Shown here in pieces: positions 48,472-56,613 of a stretch of 64,000 nt of DNA (position 1 is the stretch's first letter; every line of letters begins with the position of its first letter). Position numbers and translations under genes: made by a program. Where the stretch lies: the NCBI GenBank assembly GCA_013112685.1, contig JABFGC010000002.1, positions 1,746,902 to 1,810,901 of the forward strand, read 5' to 3'. The DNA is from Chloroflexota bacterium (GTDB lineage: Bacteria; Chloroflexota; Anaerolineae; Anaerolineales; Villigracilaceae). The notes below the pieces were generated by a model. The model saw nothing but the letters and a program-made list of their open reading frames with translations. It was not told the origin of the DNA and searched no databases.

Positions 48472-48758
48472 GCTACACTCCTTATGTCTGTGCTTGGGAC
48501 GTGGATTGTTGGGTTTGAGTGGCAGCTACCGATTCGGGTTCTCGGCGTTTCAACGCCAGTCCCAGATTAGGTTCCGCAGGTGTCCAAACTTGCCCTGAGC
48601 CTGTCGAAGGGTAACGCGGCGGGCTCTCGATTTCTTCCAGCGAAATCTGTCCCATAGCGGTCGCCGGACAACCCAGACACTCACACCCCATCAGCGTCCC
48701 TGCGGCGGTATCACCTCTAGGATACGCCGATGCCACGTCCCAAGCAAGTTCATTCTAA
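48472..48758 (-). ncRNA. Candidate bridge RNA of IS110 copy 1
   Basis: Upstream non-coding region of the transposase, where IS110-group elements make a bridge RNA. It has a hairpin GGCGTT-TC-AACGCC (48544-48557) inside a GGG/CCC stem, and GCAGCTACCGAT (48522-48533) that matches the left element end plus target flank. In copies 2 and 3 the same hairpin is GGTGC...GCACC, so pairing is kept while sequence changed. This copy has a 23-bp insert carrying CCCTGAGCCTGTCGAAGGG in the neighbouring loop. Confidence 0.5.
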
Positions 48759-48810
48759 TAACGCCAGCCGTTAGGCGCTTCGTCGCATTTGATAAAATAA
48801 GCAAAAGAAA

Positions 48811-49233
48811 ATGACATTTCTGGCTCACCCATTATTTCTTCAATTCGCAGTTCCACTGATGACAGTGGCTTTTACTGTTTTCTTGAAAGTGGTGAGTCGC
48901 AACGATAAGCATAATATACGGCTCAAAAAAGATGATATAGCAGTGGGACTTGAAATAGCGGTTACTGCGCTAATTTTGTTCATAACAGAAAGCGCAAGTC
49001 TCGCTCAACAATTGGCAGTGTCACCCAATTTGGCAATCCCTGCAACAATTGATAAGTTATCTTCCGCCCCCTGGGTAATTCTAATGTTTGTATTGGGTAT
49101 TTGGGGTGTATCGTCAATAGTTCGATGGGCAGGATGGAAAGGGGACGATGATTTAAATATAGGCTGGGGCATTGTGTTTCCAGATTTATTTGGCGTTCTT
49201 TTGTTGCTATTTGTTGTCAATTGGATAAGGTAA
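48811..49233 (+). CDS. Cassette 4, gene 1: four-helix membrane protein
   Basis: 140 aa with four helices (LQFAVPLMTVAFTVFLKVV; GLEIAVTALILFITESA; WVILMFVLGIWGVSSIV; FPDLFGVLLLLFVVNWI). It ends 4 bp before the TIR gene in the same cassette, so the two are co-expressed and move together. No family recognised. It may be a membrane effector or anchor partner. Confidence 0.7.
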   Translation: MTFLAHPLFLQFAVPLMTVAFTVFLKVVSRNDKHNIRLKKDDIAVGLEIAVTALILFITESASLAQQLAVSPNLAIPATIDKLSSAPWVILMFVLGIWGVSSIVRWAGWKGDDDLNIGWGIVFPDLFGVLLLLFVVNWIR

Positions 49234-49237
49234 TTGG

Positions 49238-49852
49238 ATGAAACGGCTATTAAAATCTGAAACACTCACCGCAGTTATTTCTGTCATCGCCACGATAGTA
49301 TCAATCTTGGCGATTGGCTCAGAATTTATTAACTACCTCCCTAGCATATCAGGGCTACTTGTTAGTATATTTGGCGTAATTCTAGGGGCAGGCATATCTG
49401 TATTTGTTTTATCAATCCTCAGCAAAAAAGACTCAGCCAAAGTATTTATTTCATATTCATTGAAAGATAATGACTTCGTTCTTAAACTTTCCAACGACTT
49501 AAGCCGTGCTGGATTTCAAGTCTTGCGGCTAGATAATGTTGTCATGGTTGGCGATAACATTCAAGACAAAATCAATGAAAGCATTCAAAAAGCCGATTTC
49601 TTTGTAGCAGTAATGTCCAAAGAATCTTTAGAGTCTGATTGGGTTCTTAGAGAATTAGAGATTGCCGCAAAGAGCAAAAAGAAAATATTTCCTGTGTTGA
49701 AAGAAAATGTTCCGTTACCCCCGTTGATGGAATCTATTCAATATGCCGACTTTACTAAAGAATATGATTCTGCGATTTTATCTCTGGCTAAATCTTTACG
49801 GGCGAGTACTCGTTCAAGAAAGGCAGAGTCCGTAAAACAAAACAGCGCCTAA
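49238..49852 (+). CDS. Cassette 4, gene 2: membrane-anchored TIR-domain protein
   Basis: 204 aa. Two helices (about residues 8-28 and 38-62), then a TIR domain starting at KVFISYSLKDNDFVLKLSND, with RAGFQVLRLDNV, ADFFVAVMSKESLESDWVLR and the conserved Glu in RELEIA. TIR domains often cleave NAD+ or make cyclic ADP-ribose signals in antiphage systems. The order 4-helix protein then TIR in a single cassette suggests a two-part defence module; this is inference. Confidence 0.85.
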   Translation: MKRLLKSETLTAVISVIATIVSILAIGSEFINYLPSISGLLVSIFGVILGAGISVFVLSILSKKDSAKVFISYSLKDNDFVLKLSNDLSRAGFQVLRLDNVVMVGDNIQDKINESIQKADFFVAVMSKESLESDWVLRELEIAAKSKKKIFPVLKENVPLPPLMESIQYADFTKEYDSAILSLAKSLRASTRSRKAESVKQNSA

Positions 49853-49976
49853 CAAAGCGTGCACTTGACGGGTGGGATTCTGCGGCATTTTCGGGCTTTT
49901 TCCACGCCCGAACAGAATCCTACTCTTGGAGTTTTATCTCAGCCCGCCCACCCGCAAGTAACGCAAACCGTTGGGC
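49847..49976 (+). other. attC site 4
   Basis: 130 bp from R'' GCCTAAC to R' GTTGGGC. Arms CACTTG-A-CGGGTGGG and CCCACCCG-CAAGT, again with one unpaired A. R'' overlaps the end of the TIR gene. Confidence 0.88.
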
Positions 49977-50001
49977 AGTTCCGTGCTAAATAGGGTAAAC
50001 A

Positions 50002-51558
50002 ATGAAAATCCAAACAATTGTTTCGAGTTTGCTTGTTTCCATAATTTTGGTTTCATGTATGCCAGCAGGAATTGTTGTTCCAACCGAAACGACTATTCCA
50101 GCTTCGACTATTACGCCTATCCCGCCTACTCCCACAATTACACCAACCTCTGCACCTGAAAACATTGCCGATTCTAAAGATTTACCTATTTGGGTTGATG
50201 AATTTGTCCATGCTTACGGCGGCAAAGTCACGGTCAACGGCATTGAAATGGACGCAAGCCAGTTAACCGATGAAATCCGCAAGAATGGTGAAAAGTATAC
50301 AGAGAGAAAACAGGTCAATGGAAATGAAATTTTATTTTTAGTGATAAATGGTATTCCTTTGGCAATGAGAGAAGGAAATAGTCAATGGCAAGAAGCAACA
50401 ATGGCAAAACTTGGAGAATTCAACGGAGTTGAATTTGAAAGTTCATTACGCTTAGATGGAAGGAAGTACCAAGAATTTTCAAGAATTTCAGAAAGGGCTT
50501 TAGGAAGTAACCCTATTATTGTTTTAACTACAAATCTTGATGTTACAGAAGTTTTTGGCGATTTCACGGTATCTGATTGGCAAAGCATTCTAAATAACTG
50601 GGACGATATTCAAAAGGATTTTTCATCTGGAATAGTTCCTGCTGGCTATCCATACTACTGGAAAAGTGGACAGGAGGGTATGGACGCTGATGTAATTCGT
50701 GCTTTCGGCGGAAGCCCGCAATACAGGTCACAACAGTTATATGAAGGTGGATTACGGGATGACGGTGATCGTATTCAAGCCTTGAAGGTATTTCAGTCGC
50801 AGAAATCTCAAGAAGAAATGTTGAAAATTTTTGAGTTTGTTGTAAGGTCACGGGTATTACAGTTCCCGCAAATAGAACGATGGGATGTGTCGGATGAAAT
50901 ATCGGCGGCTTATGTTCAATATATTTATAATCAAGTCAATGAAAAAAATTTCTGGGGACTAGCAACAGGCCTCAAACCTTCTGAATTGACTATCAAAGTA
51001 GCCGAGTGGGTAAAACAAGATAACCCCGAAGCAAAAACATATATTACCGAGTCAAATATCTTTGATATGGCAAATCCAGTTGCCGCTGATGAGTTAGATT
51101 ACTTTTACAATGTTTATATTCCAGAAATTATCAAGGGAAATACCAATCATCAGATTGATGGGGTTATCGGAGAAAATAATTGGTGGATTTACGAACCGCA
51201 GGATTGGTCACAAATTGCAGCGAAAATTGATTACTTGAATGACAACGGGCTAAAAATAGGCGGCTCGGAAACAATGATTGTATCGGGTGATACGCCGATT
51301 AATGATTGTTGTGGAAGAAGAAAGTTGATTGAAATTCAAGACCCCAAACAGGCGCAAGCAGAAATGTTTTCTCAGTGGGTTGACCTATATTTGGATAAAG
51401 GCATCAGAACCATTGGTTTTGGAAATATTGACGACTTTTACGCATGGACGCAAGATGTAGGTTTGCCAGACGCAAATCCAACGATTTTTGATATTGATTT
51501 CCGAGCCAAGCCCGCTTATTATTCAATAGTCAAGACTCTTTACGAGCATATTCCGTGA
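50002..51558 (+). CDS. Cassette 5: GH10-like (xylanase-type) lipoprotein
   Basis: 518 aa. Lipoprotein signal (VSSLLVSIILVSCMPAG) and Thr/Pro linker. The C-terminal 330 residues follow the glycoside hydrolase 10 plan: RWDVSDE where GH10 has WDVVNE (acid/base Glu), GGSETMIV where GH10 has TELDI (nucleophile Glu), and the end GFGNIDDFYAWTQ...FDIDFRAKPAYYSIVKTL like GFTDKYSW...FDENYxPKPAYxAI. Probably a surface-bound xylan or related glycan hydrolase. At 1.56 kb it is large for a cassette gene. Paralogue in cassette 11. Confidence 0.75.
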   Translation: MKIQTIVSSLLVSIILVSCMPAGIVVPTETTIPASTITPIPPTPTITPTSAPENIADSKDLPIWVDEFVHAYGGKVTVNGIEMDASQLTDEIRKNGEKYTERKQVNGNEILFLVINGIPLAMREGNSQWQEATMAKLGEFNGVEFESSLRLDGRKYQEFSRISERALGSNPIIVLTTNLDVTEVFGDFTVSDWQSILNNWDDIQKDFSSGIVPAGYPYYWKSGQEGMDADVIRAFGGSPQYRSQQLYEGGLRDDGDRIQALKVFQSQKSQEEMLKIFEFVVRSRVLQFPQIERWDVSDEISAAYVQYIYNQVNEKNFWGLATGLKPSELTIKVAEWVKQDNPEAKTYITESNIFDMANPVAADELDYFYNVYIPEIIKGNTNHQIDGVIGENNWWIYEPQDWSQIAAKIDYLNDNGLKIGGSETMIVSGDTPINDCCGRRKLIEIQDPKQAQAEMFSQWVDLYLDKGIRTIGFGNIDDFYAWTQDVGLPDANPTIFDIDFRAKPAYYSIVKTLYEHIP

Positions 51559-51570
51559 AAATCAAAAACT

Positions 51571-51699
51571 GCCCAACAAAGCGTGCACCTGACGCTGGGG
51601 ATTCTGCGCACATCCCAAGCATTTTTCACGCCTTTTCTTTTTTCTGGCTGGACGGCTTCGCCGTCCCCGCCCCAGCGCAGGTAACGCAAACCGTTGGGC
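51571..51699 (+). other. attC site 5
   Basis: 129 bp from R'' GCCCAAC to R' GTTGGGC. Type A arms (CACCTG-A-CGCTGGGG and CCCCAGCG-CAGGT) with the inner GGACGGC hairpin. Confidence 0.88.
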
Positions 51700-51722
51700 A
51701 ACCATATAAGAAATCAGTTCTT

Positions 51723-52280
51723 ATGAAAATCGGTAAACTTATCCTTCTAATTTTAATGTCGATATGTTCGGCTTGCTCTTCTGCGACACCTTCAAAAGCA
51801 GAGATTTCTGCAAATGCAGAGATTAATGAAGCTCGAAATAATCGGATAGAAAACACTATTGCGAGCGAAAATAAATTATGGACAGAGCTTAGTATCGATA
51901 GCTATCAGATTGAAGTGAATAACAGTAGCAATTGGGTTAATTACACCGTAAAACTCACTGTAAAAAACAATATAGTTGTAGCTTTTCAAGCAAATTGTGG
52001 ATACGCCATCATCGAAGGTGACAGCTTTTGTAAAGAGACTCTCCCCACAATTTCTCCTAACGATCACACAATACAAGCGTTGTTTGATGGATTAAAAAAG
52101 TCTCGGAAGAATTTTGAGGAAGATTTAGGAGAATACGTTTCTGCAAGTTGGGGCGAAAGCATTTCTATCACTTTTGATCCTCAATACCACTATCCCCAGC
52201 TAGTAAAATTTGACAGTCCTGATGTTTACGATGAAGAATACACAATAGAGGTTTTGAGCTTTAAGATTTTGCAGAAGTAG
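51723..52280 (+). CDS. Cassette 6: DUF6174-like lipoprotein
   Basis: 185 aa from ATG 51723. Signal LILLILMSICSACSS gives a lipobox Cys. The soluble part (LWTELSIDSYQIEVNNSSN, then VKNNIVVAFQANCG and ISITFDPQYHYPQLVKFD) looks like DUF6174 proteins of unknown function. 97 bp without a gene follow before the attC. Confidence 0.65.
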   Translation: MKIGKLILLILMSICSACSSATPSKAEISANAEINEARNNRIENTIASENKLWTELSIDSYQIEVNNSSNWVNYTVKLTVKNNIVVAFQANCGYAIIEGDSFCKETLPTISPNDHTIQALFDGLKKSRKNFEEDLGEYVSASWGESISITFDPQYHYPQLVKFDSPDVYDEEYTIEVLSFKILQK

Positions 52281-52377
52281 GATTTTGGGCATTAGAAAGA
52301 TTAGTTTACATATAAAATATTGGTAATATAAATGATGGAATCCTTCTCCAGTTATCGTATTCGTCAATGGGCAGGTT

Positions 52378-52507
52378 GCCCAACAAAACGTGCACCTGAC
52401 GCTGGGGATTCTGCGGCAATCTCAGGCAGTTTTCTACGCCTTAGCCTTTTTCTGGCTGGACGGCTTCGCCGTCCCTGCCCCAGCGCAGGTAACGCATACC
52501 GTTAGGC
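52378..52507 (+). other. attC site 6
   Basis: 130 bp from R'' GCCCAAC to R' GTTAGGC, type A arms. The extended R'' GGTTGCCCAAC is complementary to the cassette 6 start GTTGGGCAACC. Confidence 0.88.
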
Positions 52508-52539
52508 GTTTCCTTCCAAAATAAAAGGATGTCAACCAT

Positions 52540-53232
52540 ATGCCCGACAAAAATAAAGTAAAGGTAACAATACAAGGTGTACGCGGTGGACAGTTGACCA
52601 TAGTAGGTGGAAATGTCGTAGCGCAACCCTTCCCTGAAAAAATAACCCCCAAGATTCTTCGGGAATGGTGGCATGATATTCTCAAGGCATATGGAAAATA
52701 TTCATGTTGTGCTTTTGTGCTTGCACTTCCAACAGACGAGCAAACAATCAAATACTTGACTGATTTTGGCAAGGAAATTGATTTAATTTCAGGAAAAGAT
52801 TGTTTAGTAATTGCTATGAACGACTCTCAATTAATGAGATATGGATTTGACGAAAACCTGTGGAGAATTGCAATAAACGAACAAGTATCAAATGGGCAAA
52901 GCATTAAAGTGGCAAACCTATTTAGCATTGAGTATACGGAGTTTCCTTGCATGGTACTTTTTCAAGATATTAGAAATTCGGAGCATTTAGTGATTTCATT
53001 ACGTGGGATGGATGTAAATGAAATATCACAAAAAATGCGTTCAGTTTTTTCCATCGTTCAATCAGCGGTAGCCCAAAAGCGTAATCCGTTGCACGAACTT
53101 AAACATCAAAAAAACAAAAAAGAACTTCAAAGCGCAGGAGAATCAATTATTGGGAATTTACGCAGTTTCGCTGGAAAAACCTTTGATACTGCAATGGAAG
53201 CATGGATTCAAGCAACAATAAAAAACGCCTAA
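52540..53232 (+). CDS. Cassette 7: soluble protein, unknown function
   Basis: 230 aa, no membrane helix or signal. AAAGGA lies before ATG 52540. Contains REWWHDILKAYGKYSCCAFV and a LISGKDCLVIAMNDSQLM segment. The C-terminal 50 residues are Lys/Gln-rich and helical. No family recognised; a regulator or nucleic-acid-related role is only a guess. Confidence 0.65.
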   Translation: MPDKNKVKVTIQGVRGGQLTIVGGNVVAQPFPEKITPKILREWWHDILKAYGKYSCCAFVLALPTDEQTIKYLTDFGKEIDLISGKDCLVIAMNDSQLMRYGFDENLWRIAINEQVSNGQSIKVANLFSIEYTEFPCMVLFQDIRNSEHLVISLRGMDVNEISQKMRSVFSIVQSAVAQKRNPLHELKHQKNKKELQSAGESIIGNLRSFAGKTFDTAMEAWIQATIKNA

Positions 53233-53356
53233 CAAAGCGTGCACCTGACGCTGGGGATTCTGCGCACATCTCAAGCAGTTTTCCACGCCTTATCATTTTT
53301 CTGGCTGGACGGCTTCGCCGTCCCCGCCCCAGCGCAGGTAACGCAAACCGTTGGGC
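53227..53356 (+). other. attC site 7
   Basis: 130 bp from R'' GCCTAAC to R' GTTGGGC, type A arms. R'' overlaps the cassette 7 stop codon region. Confidence 0.88.
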
Positions 53357-53377
53357 AGTGCTTTAGTGAGGTAACTC

Positions 53378-53926
53378 ATGTCGATACCTTGGCCAAGCAA
53401 TACTGTGTTTTATATTAGGTCAAAAGCTGGGTTTGAAACTTGGACTGTAAGTTTTGAAGCAGATACAGCAAACGGGCAAATAAGTGCAGAGTCACCGCTT
53501 GGCAAATCACTACTGAATGCTAAAAATGGTGGAGTAAAGGCAATTCGGTTGCCTGACCAAAAGGCATTTCTTTACAAAGTAATCTCCATTCGACCAAGCG
53601 GCGGTAAAGAGACACAATTCACTACTGCTTTAGAATTTTATGTCGATGCTTATCGGACCGATGCGTCTGGAATTCGTTTAAATCCTCATATGAAAGGCAT
53701 TTGCCTCGAATGTGGTCACTACACACCAGGAGCAGGTGAAGGTCGAACTATTTGCATTGAATGCGGAAATTGGTGGTATCGTGATCATTGTTGGAATTGT
53801 AAAACCTACGATGTCGATAGCCGAGATCCAACTACGCCTCGGTGTAGCCGATGTAGGTATTGGAGATGTGTTCATTGCGGTCAATGTTTCTGCAATAGTG
53901 AATTCTTATGGAATCATGAGTATTGA
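53378..53926 (+). CDS. Cassette 8: GreA/B C-terminal-like domain with zinc ribbons
   Basis: 182 aa. The N-terminal half has ANGQISAESPLGKSLLNAKN, which resembles the C-terminal FKBP-like domain of Gre transcription factors (isDSPLGrALLgk). The C-terminal 75 residues have many Cys (ICLECGHY, ICIECGNWWYRDHCWNCK, CSRCRYWRCVHCGQCFC), fitting two or more zinc ribbons. It may bind nucleic acid or RNA polymerase. Start ATG 53378 has GAGGT upstream. Confidence 0.7.
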   Translation: MSIPWPSNTVFYIRSKAGFETWTVSFEADTANGQISAESPLGKSLLNAKNGGVKAIRLPDQKAFLYKVISIRPSGGKETQFTTALEFYVDAYRTDASGIRLNPHMKGICLECGHYTPGAGEGRTICIECGNWWYRDHCWNCKTYDVDSRDPTTPRCSRCRYWRCVHCGQCFCNSEFLWNHEY

Positions 53927-53970
53927 GCATCTTCTCTTTTGGAAATCACTTTGTATATGTCATTCGCACT

Positions 53971-54100
53971 GCCCAACAAAGCGTGCACCTGACGCTGGGG
54001 ATTCTGCGCACATCCCAGGCAGTTTTCTACGCCTGAGCCTTTTTCTGGTTGGACGGCTTCGCCGTCCCCGCCCCAGCGCAGGTAACGCAAACCGTTGGGT
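53971..54100 (+). other. attC site 8
   Basis: 130 bp from R'' GCCCAAC to R' GTTGGGT, type A arms. Cassette 8 shows long head-tail complementarity (GTTGGGCAGTGC / GCACTGCCCAAC). Confidence 0.88.
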
Positions 54101-54118
54101 GCTTCGGGCAAACACAAT

Positions 54119-54739
54119 ATGGATAAGTCAACAAAGAGAAATATGCCTGTCAAATTTCAGAATCTTTTTCGATCCATAAACCCTCCACGCGACAAATTCC
54201 TCTCGCGGCTCTTTGGCATTTTCAACGAAGAGATTGTGCGGTGTTGGTGTCAAGATAATCAAGCGCTGTATCGAGATTTGGGAAGACCAACAATCAAGCC
54301 TGCCAGCTATCCGCGTGGCTTTACCCTTGATTTTGCTTTTCAGTCAAAAAGCAATAATGCGGTGTATGTTGGGGAAATGAAGTGTGAATTGGAATACGAA
54401 AATTATCGCTATCTCATGCTCGAATCTCCCGCGCAACTCGACCATCACAGAAAAGACGCATTTCGGCTCTTTCTCGATATAGCGCAAAACGCCAAACAAT
54501 ATATCGTAACAGTCGGCGGCAAGCCTCAATTCATCAGTGGTTCTATTCTGGTATGGGGCAGTTATACAGAGTCAGGACGCGCTAGTGTAATTGCAAAGTA
54601 TGGACTCCATGATATTCTTTCACTTGAATCTATCATTGCCGATTTGCTGGCATGGGAAAACAAAGACTTCATTGAACTGCTTGATAAATATCAAACGTGG
54701 TCTAATGAACTCTTTACAAGATTGCGGGAGATGGAATGA
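54119..54739 (+). CDS. Cassette 9: PD-(D/E)XK-like nuclease-fold protein
   Basis: 206 aa. FTLDFAFQ followed by AVYVGEMKCELEYENYRYL gives the D...ExK arrangement of PD-(D/E)XK nucleases; upstream helix NEEIVRCWCQDNQALYRDLG fits the fold. A restriction or defence nuclease is possible but no partner methylase is present. Its attC is split by IS copy 2. Confidence 0.6.
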   Translation: MDKSTKRNMPVKFQNLFRSINPPRDKFLSRLFGIFNEEIVRCWCQDNQALYRDLGRPTIKPASYPRGFTLDFAFQSKSNNAVYVGEMKCELEYENYRYLMLESPAQLDHHRKDAFRLFLDIAQNAKQYIVTVGGKPQFISGSILVWGSYTESGRASVIAKYGLHDILSLESIIADLLAWENKDFIELLDKYQTWSNELFTRLREME

Positions 54740-55040
54740 GCAGGCAGTCGTGTAAGGTAAAAACGCACCCAACAAAGCGTGCAGCTGACGGTGGGTACGC
54801 ACCGCGTTTTTTGGGCATTTTTCTGGCTTTGGGTTCTTTCCGTTTCGACGGCGAATCCACGCTCCTACCCACCGCAGCTACCGATAACTTGCAGTGTCAA
54901 GATCATGAGAAGGAAAGTTTCTCATGGTCTTTTGTATTCAAAGGGATTTCATAATTAGGGAAAGCTTCGCCACCCCCGTCAGCCTCTGCGGTTGATCCGG
55001 GGTTGCAGATTCTTATTTCGGTTTTTCGTTCAAGCCCGCT

Positions 55041-56288
55041 TTAGCAGGTCAAGCCCAGTTCCTCCATGCGTGCCGGGACTTCCGCTCTGGGTGCGATCCT
55101 TCTGGGCACATTCCTGCGTACAAAGCGAGTGATGTCGGTCTCAATGCCGAAGCTCATCAACGCATATTTGGCAAACTGCTTGTAGGTCAGTCCCAGGCGG
55201 ACGTTTTCGTCCAGGTCCCACGCCAACACCAACATCTTGTACGCCAGGTCTTCTTCGCTCGCATGAATGTCGGTCTCTTCCTTCGTCAGCACGTGCCAGA
55301 CCGCCACCAACAACTTCCGCGCGATCACCACAATCGCCTGGTTCGGTCGACGCATGCGGCGTAGATACTTCTCATATTGCTCCTTCCAATACGGCGAAAT
55401 ACGGATCGCTTGCCACGCCGCTTCCACCAGTGCCCAGCGCAATTCCTTGCGTCCACTTTTGGTAATGCGCTTCTCGATGTGTTCCTTGCCACTCTCATGA
55501 ACGCCCGCTCCCAACCCCGCATAGCCCACCAGATGCTTGGCACTCGCAAAACGCTGGATGTCACCGATGGCAGACAGCACGATCATGCTCATCACCACCC
55601 CGAAGCCGGGTAGTTGTAACAGTCTCACCGCCTGCTTGCCCCACGGCTCCCGCAGGCATTGCCGCCCCAATTCTGCATCCACTTCCGCTTTGTGTTTGTC
55701 AATCTCCTCCAGCAGCACCAGTTCCTGCTGGATCTGCATCTTCTCCAACCCACTCATCTGCTGTGCCTGCCACCGGGCTGCATCCTGCAAGCTCCCTTTC
55801 GGCAGCAGGATGTTATGTCGATGCAGCAGACTTTGCAGCCGGTTGCGGATCATCGTGCTCGTTTTGACCAGCCGATTGCGATACGAGATCAGCCCACGCA
55901 ACTCGCGCACTTCTACAGGCGGCACCCATACCTCCGGCACGATGTCCGCAATCAACAAGCGGATCAGCCGCTTGACATCTTCCTTGTCCGTCTTGACCCG
56001 CGCTTCGGCAATCTGCCTCACGGCTCCGGCATGCGCCACCACGGTGCGGGTGACCAGCGGCGCCACACTGTCGTAGATGTCCCAGACATTGGTGGTCGTC
56101 TCGATCACCACTGCATCCCCTTCCTGCAGGTTGGCGCTTGCCCATTCCCGAAACTTCGCCATGCTGATCCGGCGGGGCGGCATCACCCACTCCTGCTTCG
56201 CATTCTGTCCCCCCGCCAGCACATACTCCTTGTGAATATCCAGGGCTATGTACCGCTCGATCTGTCTTGTATCTTCTGTTCCTTTCAT
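55041..56288 (-). CDS. IS110-family transposase, copy 2
   Basis: 415 aa. It keeps the standard LDIHK first-Asp motif (copy 1 has PDIHK), ETTTN and KTDKEDVKRLIRL, and a complete C-terminus (RNVPRRIAPRAEVPARMEEL). Probably the active version. Confidence 0.92.
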   Translation of the reverse strand: MKGTEDTRQIERYIALDIHKEYVLAGGQNAKQEWVMPPRRISMAKFREWASANLQEGDAVVIETTTNVWDIYDSVAPLVTRTVVAHAGAVRQIAEARVKTDKEDVKRLIRLLIADIVPEVWVPPVEVRELRGLISYRNRLVKTSTMIRNRLQSLLHRHNILLPKGSLQDAARWQAQQMSGLEKMQIQQELVLLEEIDKHKAEVDAELGRQCLREPWGKQAVRLLQLPGFGVVMSMIVLSAIGDIQRFASAKHLVGYAGLGAGVHESGKEHIEKRITKSGRKELRWALVEAAWQAIRISPYWKEQYEKYLRRMRRPNQAIVVIARKLLVAVWHVLTKEETDIHASEEDLAYKMLVLAWDLDENVRLGLTYKQFAKYALMSFGIETDITRFVRRNVPRRIAPRAEVPARMEELGLTC

Positions 56289-56552
56289 GCTACACTCCTT
56301 ATGTCTGTGCTTGGGACGTGGATTGTTGGGTTTGAGTGGCAGCTACCGATTCGGGTTTCGGTGCAAACTCGCACCATCCCAGATTAGGTTCCGCAGGTGT
56401 CCACATAACGCGGCGGGCTCTCGATTTCTTCCAGCGAAATCTGTCCCATAGCGGCTGCCGGACAACCCAGACACTCACACCCCATCAGCGTCCCTGCGGC
56501 GGTATCACCTCTAGGATACGCCGATGCCACGTCCCAAGCAAGTTCATTCTAA
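56289..56552 (-). ncRNA. Candidate bridge RNA of IS110 copy 2
   Basis: Plus-strand landmarks: GCAGCTACCGAT (56339-56350) identical over 12 bases to this copy's own left junction; hairpin GGTGC-AAACTC-GCACC (56360-56375) in a GGG/CCC stem; ATTAG (56383-56387), the complement of CTAAT at the right element end; then CCGCAGGTGTCCAC-ATAACGCGG, closed by CCGC/GCGG. Read as minus-strand RNA this gives a first loop with attC-like sequence, then a loop with both element ends, the order known for bridge RNAs. Confidence 0.5.
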
Positions 56553-56613
56553 TAACGCAAACCGTTGGCACGCCCCTCGATGTCATAGGAATTGAATTCA
56601 AAGGGAAAACAAT

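Larger units (their letters stand above)
47064..48760 (-). mobile_element. IS110-family element copy 1 in attC 3
   Basis: 1,697 bp with a shared TA core at 47062-47063 and 48759-48760. The left end starts CCGATAACTTGC and the right end stops GTTCATTCTAA; AACTTGC near the left end is repeated inverted near the right end, a subterminal repeat as in IS1111-type elements. Long non-coding sequence precedes the transposase (about 287 bp) and shorter sequence follows (about 160 bp). It is nearly identical to copies 2 and 3 but carries about 23 extra bases near 48590. Confidence 0.88.
46950..48776 (+). other. attC site 3, split by an IS110 element
   Basis: Left part 46950-47063 (R'' GGCTAAC, arm CAGCCG-A-CTTGGGG, CCCCAAG-CGGCTA). 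Right part 48759-48776 (TAACGCCAGCC, R' GTTAGGC). Removing the IS with one TA gives a normal attC. While interrupted, cassette 3 cannot be excised in the usual way. Confidence 0.85.
54881..56554 (-). mobile_element. IS110-family element copy 2 in attC 9
   Basis: 1,674 bp, TA core at 54879-54880 and 56553-56554. Ends as in copy 1. This copy lacks the 23-bp insert and its transposase is full length, so it is the best reference copy. Confidence 0.88.
54767..56570 (+). other. attC site 9, split by an IS110 element
   Basis: Left part 54767-54880 (R'' ACCCAAC; CAGCTG-A-CGGTGGG and CCCACCG-CAGCTA), right part 56553-56570 (TAACGCAAACC, R' GTTGGCA). The break is at the same base as in sites 3 and 13. 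Confidence 0.85.

Noticed and set aside
55659..56387. Plus-strand open frames repeated in each IS110 copy
   Set aside because: They are shadows of the transposase on the opposite strand and recur because the copies are nearly identical.
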